Assembly: GCA_030603035.1 (NCBI GenBank)
Contig: JAUVYQ010000112.1
Location: 1-8,520, forward strand
DNA: 8,520 nt
Source: Phycisphaerae bacterium
GTDB lineage: Bacteria > Planctomycetota > Phycisphaerae > Sedimentisphaerales > SG8-4
Direction: 5' to 3'
Shown: one piece after another, positions 1 to 6,536 of the stretch
How the letters are laid out: every line of letters starts with the position of its first letter
Numbering within the stretch: the stretch's first letter is position 1
The notes under the pieces: generated by a model
Databases searched by the model: none
Told to the model about the DNA's origin: nothing
Seen by the model: the letters and a program-made list of their open reading frames with translations, nothing else
Translations under genes and position numbers: made by a program

Positions 1-2
1 CT

Positions 3-341
3 TACAACTCTCGAACTCCTATAGAAGTACTAAAAAAGCTCGCCAAAGATAAAGAAACAGGGGTTCGCTCAACTGTTGCGGGAAATCCGAATACACCTGA
101 CGATGTTTTGGTATCTCTCGCAGAGGATGATGAATATTGGGTCAGATATTGTGTTGCTGACAACGCCCGGGCTCCCGCGGATGCCCTGTTAGAACTGGCA
201 AAGGACCATAACAAAAGCGTGCGAATGGAGGTGGCCCAAAATCGGAATACACCAGTCAACGTATTGCAGATACTGACCAAAGACGAAGACTCGCACGTAT
301 CTAAAGCCGCCAGATTGGCACTTGAGAGGCGTGGTCTTTGA
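3..341 (+). CDS. LRV-type (leucine-rich repeat variant) repeat protein, 3' part only
   Basis: The reading frame is open from the window edge to a TGA at 339-341, so the N-terminus lies outside. The visible 112 residues form four back-to-back repeats of exactly 26 residues (78 bp), starting at bases 6, 84, 162 and 240. The consensus is N-x-x-[TA]-P-x-x-[VA]-L-x-x-L-[AT]-x-D-x4-V-[RS]-x3-[AV]. This spacing and the TP..VL..LA.D core match the LRV/HEAT-like helical repeat class, which forms a right-handed solenoid used for protein or cofactor contacts. The last repeat ends in LALERRGL, a natural capping end. The function is unknown and no catalytic domain is visible. It is probably not co-transcribed with gyrA, which has its own promoter. 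The repeat class is well supported; the role is not. Confidence 0.8.
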   Translation, partial: YNSRTPIEVLKKLAKDKETGVRSTVAGNPNTPDDVLVSLAEDDEYWVRYCVADNARAPADALLELAKDHNKSVRMEVAQNRNTPVNVLQILTKDEDSHVSKAARLALERRGL

Positions 342-352
342 GGGGGCTTTAA

Positions 353-371
353 CCGGAAATAGCAGTTCCGG
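353..371 (+). terminator. Possible weak stem-loop after the LRV gene
   Basis: CCGGAA (353-358) and TTCCGG (366-371) are perfect 6-bp complementary arms around a 7-nt loop, 12 bases past the stop codon of the repeat protein. There is no uninterrupted T run afterwards (AAATAGTCGTTT follows), so intrinsic termination would be weak. It could equally be a chance palindrome. Confidence 0.25.
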
Positions 372-410
372 AAATAGTCGTTTCAGCCGGCATTTAATCA
401 TTTCTAATTC

Positions 411-439
411 TTGACTTTTCGGCCAATTGCAGGTAATCT
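411..439 (+). promoter_or_regulatory. sigma70-type promoter of gyrA
   Basis: The -35 hexamer TTGACT (411-416) and -10 hexamer TAATCT (434-439) are separated by exactly 17 bp. Transcription would start near 446 and leave an untranslated leader of about 65 nt before the gyrA ATG at 512. The spacing is ideal and the position is right; no other comparably good pair was seen between 342 and 511. Confidence 0.65.
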
Positions 440-451
440 ATTTGCGAAAGA

Positions 452-490
452 ATTAGACACAGATTTGCACCGTCTTATTAGACACAGATT
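452..490 (+). repeat. Two 14-bp direct repeats in the gyrA leader
   Basis: ATTAGACACAGATT occurs at 452-465 and again, identical, at 477-490, a period of 25 bp. Both copies lie just downstream of the predicted start of transcription. They could be a tandem operator or leader RNA element. They could also be a fragment of the ACACAGATT/AATCTGTG repeat family, whose other orientation appears near 8263-8271. Confidence 0.6.
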
Positions 491-502
491 AATACTGTTT
501 AG

Positions 503-507
503 AGAGG
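503..507 (+). promoter_or_regulatory. Ribosome binding site of gyrA
   Basis: AGAGG lies 4 nt before the ATG at 512. It supports that start rather than the later in-frame ATG at residue 14. The spacing is short but workable. Confidence 0.6.
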
Positions 508-511
508 AAAT

Positions 512-3220
512 ATGAAGGAAGTCAAGCAAGCCGAAGAACATATCGAGGATATGCCTATCCTCGATGAGCTGAAGATTTCATACCTTAATTATGCGATGAG
601 CGTGATTGTTTCGCGTGCCCTGCCGGACGTCCGCGACGGGCTGAAACCGTCGCAGAGGCGGATACTGGTTGCGATGAATGATTTGAATCTCGGCCCACGA
701 AGCAGACACCGCAAGTGTGCCAAAATCGTGGGCGATACCAGCGGTAACTACCATCCGCACGGCGACCAGGCAACGTACGGGACGCTGGTGCGTCTGGGCC
801 AGGATTGGAATATGCGTTATCCGCTGATTGACCCTCAGGGTAACTTCGGCAGTATCGATGCCGACCCGCCTGCTGCTATGCGATATACCGAAGCGAGAAT
901 GGCTGCACCGGCTATGGAAATACTCGAAGATATCAACCACGACACTGTCGATTTTGTGCCGAACTATGACGAGACCCGCACCGAACCAACGGTTTTGCCG
1001 TGCAAGTTTCCGAACCTTCTGGTCAACGGCTCGACGGGAATTGCCGTGGGTATGGCGACCAACATTCCGCCTCACAATATTGCCGAGGTCTGTAACGCCC
1101 TGCTTCTGGTGATTGAAGACCCGCGGTGCGGGTTCAAGGATATTATCAAGCGTCTGCCCGGGCCGGACTTCCCAACAGGCGGTATCATCTGCGGCAAAAA
1201 AGGGATTATGGATGCTTACACCACCGGCAGGGGCCATTTGACGGTCCGAGGCAAAATAGATATCGAAGCAACCAAAAGGGGCAAAACAAGAATTGTAATA
1301 ACTGAAATACCATATATGGTTGTCAAGACCACGATTGTCTCCAAAATTGCGGATTGTGTCCGAAATGGTCAGATGGCCGAAATCGCCGACATCAGGGACG
1401 AATCGGACCGACACGGCTTACGTATTGTCGTGGACTTAAAAAAAGACGCCGACGGCGAAATCGTATTGAACAAGCTGTACCGTTACACTCCTCTGCAGAG
1501 CACGGTTGCCATTTCCAATATCGCCCTGGTTAACAGGAGGCCCGAAACCCTGAACATCAAGCAGATGCTTGACTGCTTCATCGGGCATCGCAAGACCATC
1601 ATCCGCCGGCGAACCAGATTTCTGTTAAAAAAATGCAGAAACAGGGCCCATATCCTTGAGGGCCTTATCCTGGCGGTCAGTGACATCGACGACATCATTG
1701 AGTTGATAAAAAAATCTCCCGATGCGCCAACAGCAAAGTTGAACTTAATGAAAAAGCCGCTGCGATTGGCAGAATCAGCTACATTAAGGGAAATCCTACC
1801 TAAGGCCTTCATCAGGAAGAAAAGCAAATCCGACCAATTCCTGACAGGCCCACAAGCCGATGCGATTTTAACAATGCAGCTGCAAAGACTGACTGGCCTG
1901 GAGATGAAAAAGCTCGCCCAGGAATACGCCGGCCTTACCGAACAGATAGAGGGCTACGAGGCAATACTGGCCAACGAGGAGACGCTGCTGGATATCATTC
2001 GCGAAGACATTTACGAAATAAAGGAAAAGTACGGGGACAAGAGGAGGACAAAAATCGCCGGCAAAATTGAGCTGTTCGATATCGAGGATTTGATAGCTGA
2101 GGAGGACGTTATTGTTACGGTAAGTCACAGCGGATACGTAAAGCGAATGCCGCTGGATACATATCGCAAGCAGGCCAGGGGCGGCAAAGGCATTATCGGC
2201 TCAGATACCAAAGAAGGCGACTTCATAGAACATCTCTTTACCGCCTCCACGCACGATTATCTGCTTATATTTACCAATCGCGGCAAATGCTACTGGCTGA
2301 AGGTCTATGACGTCCCGAGCATGTCAAGGCAAAGCAAGGGCAGAAATATTGTGAACCTGCTGAAGCTGGGCGACCAAAAAATGGCATCCATAATCAACGT
2401 GCGCGATTTTGATGAGGATACCGACACCCAGGACGTACGTCAGCTTGTTATGGCTACAAAGAATGGAATCATAAAAAAGACCAGACTCTCGGCCTACAGC
2501 AACCCCAGACCAAGCGGTGTCATTGCAATCAAGCTCGACCCTAATGATGATTTGATTGGCGTTGCCTTGACAACAGGCAGGGACCATATTGTACTGGGGA
2601 CGCGGGATGGTATGACGATACGCTTCGACGAAAAGCAAGCTCGCTCAATGGGCCGGGTCTCACGAGGCGTTAGAGGGATTAAACTGCGTCCCAAAGACAG
2701 TGTGGTCGATATGGTAGTCGCCGAGGAAAAATCCTCATTGCTTACGGTCTGTGAAAAAGGGTACGGCAAACGAACAAGCCTTGAAAATTACCGGGCGCAA
2801 AACCGAGGCGGAGTAGGGCTGATAAACATAAAAACAACCGCCCGAAACGGCAAAGTAGTTGCGCTCAAGGCCATCCAGAGCAAGGACGACCTGATGATGA
2901 TAACCGCCAACGGAATAATTATTCGCACCGGTCTGGAAAAAATCCGCTCGATAGGCAGAAACACGCAGGGCGTTCGCTTAATCAAGCTCAAAGCCGGTGA
3001 CAAACTCGTCGCCGCCGAAAAGATAAGTCCCGAAGATGTAAACGCCTCAAAAGAAAAATCCGACACTAATCAGAAACTGAAATCTAAATCGGAACCGAAG
3101 CCAGAAGCCAAATCTAAGCCGAAATCTAAGCCGAAACCTAAGCCGAAAGCCAGGCCGAAATCCGGTTCAAAACCTAAACGTAAGAAAAAGAGCAGCAAAA
3201 AAACTCGCAAATCAAAGTAG
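512..3220 (+). CDS. gyrA: DNA gyrase subunit A
   Basis: This is the catalytic breakage-reunion subunit of DNA gyrase, which partners GyrB to introduce negative supercoils using ATP. At 902 residues it is slightly longer than E. coli GyrA (875). The winged-helix/tower region runs over residues 15-520, with the active-site Arg124-Tyr125 in AAMRYTEAR and the [12 protein letters not shown] loop at 74-85. A coiled coil with FIGHR and [12 protein letters not shown] follows. Six beta-pinwheel blades span about 531-838. The GyrA box is QARGGKG (554-560), close to the canonical QRRGGKG, which favours GyrA over ParC. Oddities: residues equivalent to E. coli Ser83 and Asp87 are Gln86 and Gly90, the usual H45-equivalent is Gln48, and residues 847-902 form a basic Lys/Pro/Ser tail. 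The gene has its own promoter and is followed by holA after 39 bp. A second GyrA/ParC paralogue may exist elsewhere in the genome. Confidence 0.96.
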   Translation: MKEVKQAEEHIEDMPILDELKISYLNYAMSVIVSRALPDVRDGLKPSQRRILVAMNDLNLGPRSRHRKCAKIVGDTSGNYHPHGDQATYGTLVRLGQDWNMRYPLIDPQGNFGSIDADPPAAMRYTEARMAAPAMEILEDINHDTVDFVPNYDETRTEPTVLPCKFPNLLVNGSTGIAVGMATNIPPHNIAEVCNALLLVIEDPRCGFKDIIKRLPGPDFPTGGIICGKKGIMDAYTTGRGHLTVRGKIDIEATKRGKTRIVITEIPYMVVKTTIVSKIADCVRNGQMAEIADIRDESDRHGLRIVVDLKKDADGEIVLNKLYRYTPLQSTVAISNIALVNRRPETLNIKQMLDCFIGHRKTIIRRRTRFLLKKCRNRAHILEGLILAVSDIDDIIELIKKSPDAPTAKLNLMKKPLRLAESATLREILPKAFIRKKSKSDQFLTGPQADAILTMQLQRLTGLEMKKLAQEYAGLTEQIEGYEAILANEETLLDIIREDIYEIKEKYGDKRRTKIAGKIELFDIEDLIAEEDVIVTVSHSGYVKRMPLDTYRKQARGGKGIIGSDTKEGDFIEHLFTASTHDYLLIFTNRGKCYWLKVYDVPSMSRQSKGRNIVNLLKLGDQKMASIINVRDFDEDTDTQDVRQLVMATKNGIIKKTRLSAYSNPRPSGVIAIKLDPNDDLIGVALTTGRDHIVLGTRDGMTIRFDEKQARSMGRVSRGVRGIKLRPKDSVVDMVVAEEKSSLLTVCEKGYGKRTSLENYRAQNRGGVGLINIKTTARNGKVVALKAIQSKDDLMMITANGIIIRTGLEKIRSIGRNTQGVRLIKLKAGDKLVAAEKISPEDVNASKEKSDTNQKLKSKSEPKPEAKSKPKSKPKPKPKARPKSGSKPKRKKKSSKKTRKSK
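3109..3168 (+). repeat. 12-bp in-frame tandem repeats encoding the basic GyrA tail
   Basis: About five successive units follow the pattern (G)AAATCTAAGCC, beginning at 3109, 3121, 3133, 3145 and 3157. They drift from near-perfect to degenerate. Each unit encodes four residues of the K-[SP]-K-P type. A multiple-of-three unit means slippage changes tail length without shifting the frame. Confidence 0.7.
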
Positions 3221-3259
3221 CGCCTCGCCATATTGTATCGGTAAGAGCAAAGATGGCCG

Positions 3260-4252
3260 ATGAGCACACTGAAGTCAAAGAAAAAACACGAGCTGATTTA
3301 TGTAATCGCCGGCAAAGAAGATTCTCTGCTCAACGCCCGGTGCCAGGAACTTCTTGAGAAGCTATTAGAGCCGTCGGAAAGAGCAACCGGACTTTTTAGC
3401 GCCGAGGCCGCTGGAGTCTGCGCCTCCGAGGTGCTGGATGAACTGCGAACCGCACCGTTCTTAACTGAAAGAAGAGTTGTTGTTGTAAAAGGCGCCGACG
3501 ATTTCGTCTCTGAAAACCGCCAGTTACTTGAAAAGTATTTCGATAAGCCCTGCCCCACCGGCATACTTGTATTGACCGTAACCAATTGGGACGCCCGGAC
3601 CAAACTGGCCAAGAAACTGTCCCGGGTCGGCAAACTTATCAGCGTAACACAACCTAAACCCTGGCAACTGCCGGGCCGTCTCATCGAATATGCCCGTGAC
3701 GCACACGGCAAAAATCTAACCAAAGATGCAGCCGAGCTTCTAATCGAGCTGACTGGCGATACCCTGCCCCGGCTGTACAGTGAAATCGACAAGCTGGCCA
3801 CATTTGCAGGGACCGAAAAGGTCATACACGTTCGACATATAGAATCACTGATTGGCCATAATCGGATATTTGGCGTTTTTTCGGTGATTGATGATTGTTT
3901 AGCGGGCAATGTTGCGCGGGCTGTCGACCGGCTGAGAAATATGTTTGCAGAGGACAGAACAGCAGAGTACAGCGTCGTCGGTGCTTTTGCGTTTCACTTC
4001 CGCAGGATGTTCAACGCCAAAGTTTTGCTTGAAAAGGGCGTTCGGCCAGCCGAGATTGCAAACCGGCTGCGAATCTGGGGCAATAAAGACAGCTTTTTTG
4101 CACAAGTGCGAAAAATGACTTTGAAACAAATCGGCGAAAATTTACAGCAATTAGCTGCGACCGATTACACGATAAAAACCGGCCGAACAAAAGCCGAAGT
4201 GGCGGTAGAGCAATTAGTACTCAAACTCACCGCCGGCTGTGATACCCGCTGA
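3260..4252 (+). CDS. holA: DNA polymerase III subunit delta (clamp loader)
   Basis: HolA is the wrench subunit of the clamp-loader complex; it opens the beta sliding clamp so that it can be loaded on primed DNA. The protein has 330 residues, in the usual range for bacterial delta. The N-terminus reads LIYVIAGKEDSLL (12-24), the delta-type degenerate nucleotide-binding strand without a functional Walker A motif. The middle contains the family signature LTGD-x-LPRLYSEIDKLATF, with the EIDKL part at residues 175-179. The C-terminal collar domain includes AFAFHFRRMFNAK and a final YTIKTGRTKAEVAVEQLVLKL. The ATG at 3260 is the first in-frame start after a stop at 3242. No good Shine-Dalgarno precedes it, which suggests translation coupled to gyrA 39 bp upstream. 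The usual neighbour rpsT is not seen. Confidence 0.9.
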   Translation: MSTLKSKKKHELIYVIAGKEDSLLNARCQELLEKLLEPSERATGLFSAEAAGVCASEVLDELRTAPFLTERRVVVVKGADDFVSENRQLLEKYFDKPCPTGILVLTVTNWDARTKLAKKLSRVGKLISVTQPKPWQLPGRLIEYARDAHGKNLTKDAAELLIELTGDTLPRLYSEIDKLATFAGTEKVIHVRHIESLIGHNRIFGVFSVIDDCLAGNVARAVDRLRNMFAEDRTAEYSVVGAFAFHFRRMFNAKVLLEKGVRPAEIANRLRIWGNKDSFFAQVRKMTLKQIGENLQQLAATDYTIKTGRTKAEVAVEQLVLKLTAGCDTR

Positions 4253-4268
4253 AGCGCTGAGAAACACG

Positions 4269-4286
4269 TAGCTTTGGCTTAAGCTA
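4269..4286 (+). terminator. Possible stem-loop terminator after holA
   Basis: TAGCTT (4269-4274) pairs with AAGCTA (4281-4286) around a 6-nt loop, 16 bases past the holA stop, followed by TTTC. The stem is short and AT-containing and the T run is poor, so this is only a candidate for the end of the gyrA-holA transcript. The rest of 4253-4477 shows no credible gene; a minus-strand ORF there runs through the tRNA and is discounted. Confidence 0.3.
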
Positions 4287-4477
4287 TTTCGTCGCGATGT
4301 AGTAACTGTTAGAACATTTTCAATTGCTCATAATCTCTTTGTCTTTTGCCATTTTTAATTTCTGCGAGCCAGCGTTCGGATTCGCGTTTTTTCCTTCAAT
4401 CGCCAATGCTACGAATTGTATCCGGCCAAATGATGAGAATTTGATACTACAAACAACCCTGCAAAAGAGATAAAAAT

Positions 4478-4564
4478 CGGAGAGGGCGGGATTCGAACCC
4501 GCGGTACCCTTACGGGCACACCGGTTTTCGAAACCGGCTCCTTCAGCCACTCGGACACCTCTCC
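4478..4564 (-). tRNA. tRNA-Ser (anticodon CGA, reads UCG)
   Basis: Read on the minus strand this is an 87-nt class II tRNA. A 7-bp acceptor stem pairs GGAGAGG (4564-4558) with CCTCTCC (4485-4479). The discriminator base is G at 4478, the serine identity base. The anticodon stem CCGGT/ACCGG encloses the loop TTCGAAA, giving anticodon CGA. The long variable arm GTGCCC-GTAA-GGGTAC is diagnostic of Ser/Leu/Tyr tRNAs, and the T arm contains GGTTCGAATCC. The CCA end is not encoded, so the CCA-adding enzyme must supply it. It is divergent from hisA, 94 bp away. Confidence 0.95.
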
Positions 4565-4582
4565 AACTATTTACTATTGACT

Positions 4583-4660
4583 ATTGACTATTTACTATTG
4601 AAAATTAGAAAAGGCATTAAAACTAACTCAATAATAAATAGAAAATAGCAAATAGTCAAT
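4583..4660. repeat. Inverted pair of ACTATT/ATTGACT repeats overlapping the hisA start
   Basis: Bases 4566-4600 are a string of overlapping ATTGACT and ACTATT words. Their inverted counterparts fill 4628-4660. The best-paired arms are 4583-4599 and 4644-4660: 17 bp with one mismatch (A4594 opposite C4649) around a 44-nt AT-rich loop. The right arm ends inside the hisA ATG at 4659. The words are low in complexity, so some self-complementarity is expected, but the arm length is notable. Confidence 0.7.
4631..4659 (-). promoter_or_regulatory. Candidate promoter of tRNA-Ser
   Basis: On the minus strand TTGACT (4659-4654) and TATTAT (4636-4631) are 17 bp apart. Transcription would start near 4624, about 60 nt before the mature tRNA end at 4564. 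The -35 box overlaps the hisA start codon on the other strand. The AT-rich repeat background raises the chance of a coincidental match. Confidence 0.4.
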
Positions 4661-5381
4661 GAAGATGTATATCATACCGGCAATCGACCTGCTGAAAGGT
4701 AAATGCGTCAGACTTATTCAGGGTGAATATCATCGCCAGATAACCTACGAGAACGACCCCGTCAAGCAGGCCCGGGAATTTAGCCTGGCCGGAGCGGAGT
4801 GGCTGCATATTGTTGATTTGGACGGGGCCAGGGTCGGCAGGCCGGTTAATACCGATACAATATCAGCCATAGCAGCTATTGGACAACTCAAAATCGAGAT
4901 TGGCGGCGGACTGCGCGACGAAGCTGCCATAAAACAACTGCTCGATATTGGCGCCGAAAGGGTGATAATCGGCACGAAAGCCGTGAGCGACTTCGAGTGG
5001 TTCAGCCGAATGGCGGAGAAATTCAGCGGTAAAATTGTACTCGGCCTTGATGCCCGAGGCTCAAAGCTCGCTACTCACGGCTGGACAAAAGACCATCCGC
5101 AGGATTTGCTGGACTTTGCAGCCGAAGCGGCGAAACTGCCTCTGGCAGCAATAATATATACCGACATCGCCAAAGACGGTATGATGGCAGGGCCAAACCT
5201 CGAAAGGACAAAGGCGCTTGTCCAGGCGGTAGAGCTGCCCATCATCGCTTCAGGGGGCGTAAGAGAGATAAGCGATATTAAAAAGCTGGCCGAATTGGGG
5301 GTTGAAGCGGTAATAATCGGCAGAAGCTTATACGAAGGCACGCTCAACCTTACCGACGCAATAAACGCAGCAAAACCATAA
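4659..5381 (+). CDS. hisA: Phosphoribosylformimino-5-aminoimidazole carboxamide ribotide isomerase
   Basis: HisA catalyses the Amadori isomerisation of ProFAR to PRFAR in cytoplasmic histidine biosynthesis. The 240-residue protein is a complete (beta-alpha)8 barrel of normal length. It opens with IIPAIDLLKGKCVRL, where Asp10 is the first catalytic Asp, followed by HIVDLDGA and IEIGGGLRD (phosphate site). The second catalytic Asp is Asp131 in LGLDARG. The later motifs YTDIAKDGMMAGPN, ASGGV (197-201) and IGRSLYEG (220-227) complete the two phosphate-binding half-barrels. Met1 (4659) and Met3 (4665) are both possible starts; neither has a Shine-Dalgarno, because the upstream sequence is pure ATTGACT-type repeat. 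The gene stands alone: no other his gene is adjacent. HisA is preferred to the related HisF because of the IPAIDL and GGGLR forms. Confidence 0.95.
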   Translation: MKMYIIPAIDLLKGKCVRLIQGEYHRQITYENDPVKQAREFSLAGAEWLHIVDLDGARVGRPVNTDTISAIAAIGQLKIEIGGGLRDEAAIKQLLDIGAERVIIGTKAVSDFEWFSRMAEKFSGKIVLGLDARGSKLATHGWTKDHPQDLLDFAAEAAKLPLAAIIYTDIAKDGMMAGPNLERTKALVQAVELPIIASGGVREISDIKKLAELGVEAVIIGRSLYEGTLNLTDAINAAKP

Positions 5382-5427
5382 ACGCTCATAACCCTGATTG
5401 ATTGTCAGACCAGGTAGTATTCTGTAA

Positions 5428-5446
5428 CACGCCTGTTAGAAGCGTG
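5428..5446 (+). terminator. Possible weak stem-loop after hisA
   Basis: CACGC (5428-5432) pairs with GCGTG (5442-5446) around a 9-nt loop, about 45 bases after the hisA stop, followed by CGTTTCC. The stem is only 5 bp and the T run is short, so the terminator call is tentative. Confidence 0.2.
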
Positions 5447-5472
5447 CGTTTCCGCATCTAATTTGATGGGTG

Positions 5473-5608
5473 GCAGTCGCTGAGCGAACGCAGTCGGATT
5501 TGCCCCGTTGTATGTGTGTGGCACGGCCATCTTGGCCGTGTTGTTCACGGGCTTCAAGCCCACGCTATATTAGTTCTTATTCTTTGGTAGGGTGGGGCTT
5601 GCCCCACC
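5473..5608. repeat. Cluster of stacked short palindromic repeats
   Basis: The 341-bp stretch 5382-5722 has no gene, but four repeat units lie here. First, GCAGTCG occurs twice (5473-5479 and 5490-5496) around the small palindrome CGCTGAGCG. Second, CACGGCCA (5522-5529) and TGGCCGTG (5533-5540) form a perfect 8-bp hairpin with loop TCT. Third, GGGCTT (5549-5554) and AAGCCC (5556-5561) pair across one base. Fourth, GGTGGGGC (5591-5598) and GCCCCACC (5601-5608) form a perfect 8-bp hairpin with loop TT. Similar GC-rich palindromes are, from memory, frequent between genes in planctomycetes and other bacteria. They resemble REP-type elements in form, but no associated transposase is visible. Confidence 0.7.
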
Positions 5609-5680
5609 ATTATTTCTCCGATACCAGCGATAGCCACCAACAAAATAGTTCTAAAACATGCCCGAAATTTTCTGTTGAAT

Positions 5681-5714
5681 TAAGACACGCAATCGGTAAA
5701 ATAGTGTGGTGATA
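5681..5714 (+). promoter_or_regulatory. 34-bp promoter/RBS module, copy 1
   Basis: This block matches 6537-6570 at 30 of 34 positions. It contains a -10-like TAAAAT (5697-5702), with TTGAAT at 5675-5680 as a possible -35 at 16 bp. A ribosome-binding sequence GTGGTGAT (5706-5713) follows. The distance from GGTGAT to the ATG at 5723 is 9 nt, the same as in copy 2. This supports that ATG as the start, rather than the GTG at 5717, which is only 3 nt away. Confidence 0.55.
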
Positions 5715-5722
5715 CTGTGGCT

Positions 5723-6226
5723 ATGGAAGAACGGAGAAAATCCTATCGGTTCAGTCGTAGACTGAAGATTTCGGTCTGGCTGATTGTCTTTGTCCTTATG
5801 CTTGTTCTTTTCAGCGTTCGAGCCTATCAGGACTGGGCCTATATTTGCGAAAACACCGCATCCCGAAAAGGCTATCGTGTGTGGTGGGGGGGATGGGAAA
5901 GCGGTCATTGGTATCAGGCATCAGCCTTGGAACTCTTCATGCGTGAGCATTACCCCAATGAACTAACTCACAGATGGACCAGTTACGCAGGCACTGGCAA
6001 GAACATCTTCGGCTTCGTCTTATTGCGCAGCCATGGCCGGCCTGGGCCGATTTTGGGGCTGAGGCCTGACACTTTAACTGAGTACTTTAGCATGATTGAT
6101 AATCCCCAAAAGAAAGCTCTCTACGACCTGTTCGCAAGGGGTGACAAACAGGCCATTGACGCCGAAGTGGAGAAAATTTTTGAACAAGTAATAAGAAGAA
6201 ACACACCGAGCGGCGGTTGGCGGTGA
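5723..6226 (+). CDS. Single-pass membrane protein of unknown function
   Basis: I do not recognise a named family. The 167-residue product begins with a very basic stretch (MEERRKSYRFSRRLK), followed by one hydrophobic segment at about residues 16-32 (ISVWLIVFVLMLVLFSV). This predicts a cytoplasmic N-terminus and about 130 residues outside the membrane, or an uncleaved signal anchor. The outer part is rich in Trp, Tyr and Gly (GYRVWWGGWESGHWYQASALE), with a distinctive HRWTSYAGTGKNIFGF and SHGRPGPILGL, then a charged helical tail ending RRNTPSGGWR. The single non-initial Cys is in YICENT. A GTG at 5717 would add Met-Ala; the ATG at 5723 is preferred from the ribosome-site spacing. A DUF2007-like gene follows after 19 bp, so the two are probably one transcript. 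Confidence 0.75.
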   Translation: MEERRKSYRFSRRLKISVWLIVFVLMLVLFSVRAYQDWAYICENTASRKGYRVWWGGWESGHWYQASALELFMREHYPNELTHRWTSYAGTGKNIFGFVLLRSHGRPGPILGLRPDTLTEYFSMIDNPQKKALYDLFARGDKQAIDAEVEKIFEQVIRRNTPSGGWR

Positions 6227-6236
6227 GGAATTAGGC

Positions 6237-6241
6237 AGGGG
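6237..6241 (+). promoter_or_regulatory. Ribosome binding site of the DUF2007-like gene
   Basis: AGGGG lies 4 nt before the ATG at 6246, within the 19-bp gap after the preceding stop. It is one of the clearer Shine-Dalgarno sites in the window. Confidence 0.6.
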
Positions 6242-6245
6242 AAAT

Positions 6246-6470
6246 ATGGCAGACAGACTTGTTAAAATTGCCACATTTGCAAATGGCGAAGATGCCCACA
6301 TGGCCAAGATGTTGCTTTCTGAATCTAATATCAAATCTGTCGTTCTTGGTGAGAACCTCTTAATGGTTGTACCAAAAGTCGGTTGTCCAGGAGTTGAACT
6401 TCACGTACCGCAAAGCCAAGCCAAAGAGGCGGTGGAAATTTTGGAATCTCAAAGAAACCAAGAGGAGTAA
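6246..6470 (+). CDS. DUF2007-like small protein
   Basis: This complete 74-residue protein has the layout of the DUF2007 family (small putative signal-transducing proteins). An N-terminal strand LVKIATFANGEDAHMAKMLLSE is followed by a helix that would pack on ESNIKSVVLGENL. The strand VELHVPQSQAKEAVEILES is the typical ending, in which the V-x-V-P and the following Ala/Glu-rich helix are characteristic. It has no membrane segment and is probably cytoplasmic. Members usually occur alone or fused to other modules, and the biochemical role is unknown. Here it follows the membrane protein closely and may act with it. The family call rests on remembered pattern, not a profile search. Confidence 0.75.
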   Translation: MADRLVKIATFANGEDAHMAKMLLSESNIKSVVLGENLLMVVPKVGCPGVELHVPQSQAKEAVEILESQRNQEE

Positions 6471-6536
6471 TTGTCGAATTATCCACGCAGTATGCAAGAC
6501 TCTCGAATAATTAAGAAGCACTCGGCTGTGAGGAAA

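Noticed and set aside
578..1414. 278-codon open frame on the minus strand inside gyrA
   Set aside because: It is antisense to highly conserved gyrA coding sequence, has no family resemblance, and no initiation signal; such shadows are common opposite conserved genes.
3109..3168. CRISPR-like array
   Set aside because: The units are 12 bp, contiguous, in frame with gyrA and have no spacers.
3298..3909. 203-codon minus-strand frame inside holA
   Set aside because: Serine-rich low-complexity translation opposite a recognised gene; a shadow frame.
4320..4550. 76-codon minus-strand frame
   Set aside because: It runs through the serine tRNA gene and cannot be a real protein gene.
4478..4564. tRNA gene as an integration site for an island
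   Set aside because: No second copy of the tRNA 3' end and no integrase gene is seen in the window.
5470..5712. 80-codon plus-strand frame after hisA
   Set aside because: It is the translation of the palindromic repeat cluster and the 34-bp module; no family resemblance.
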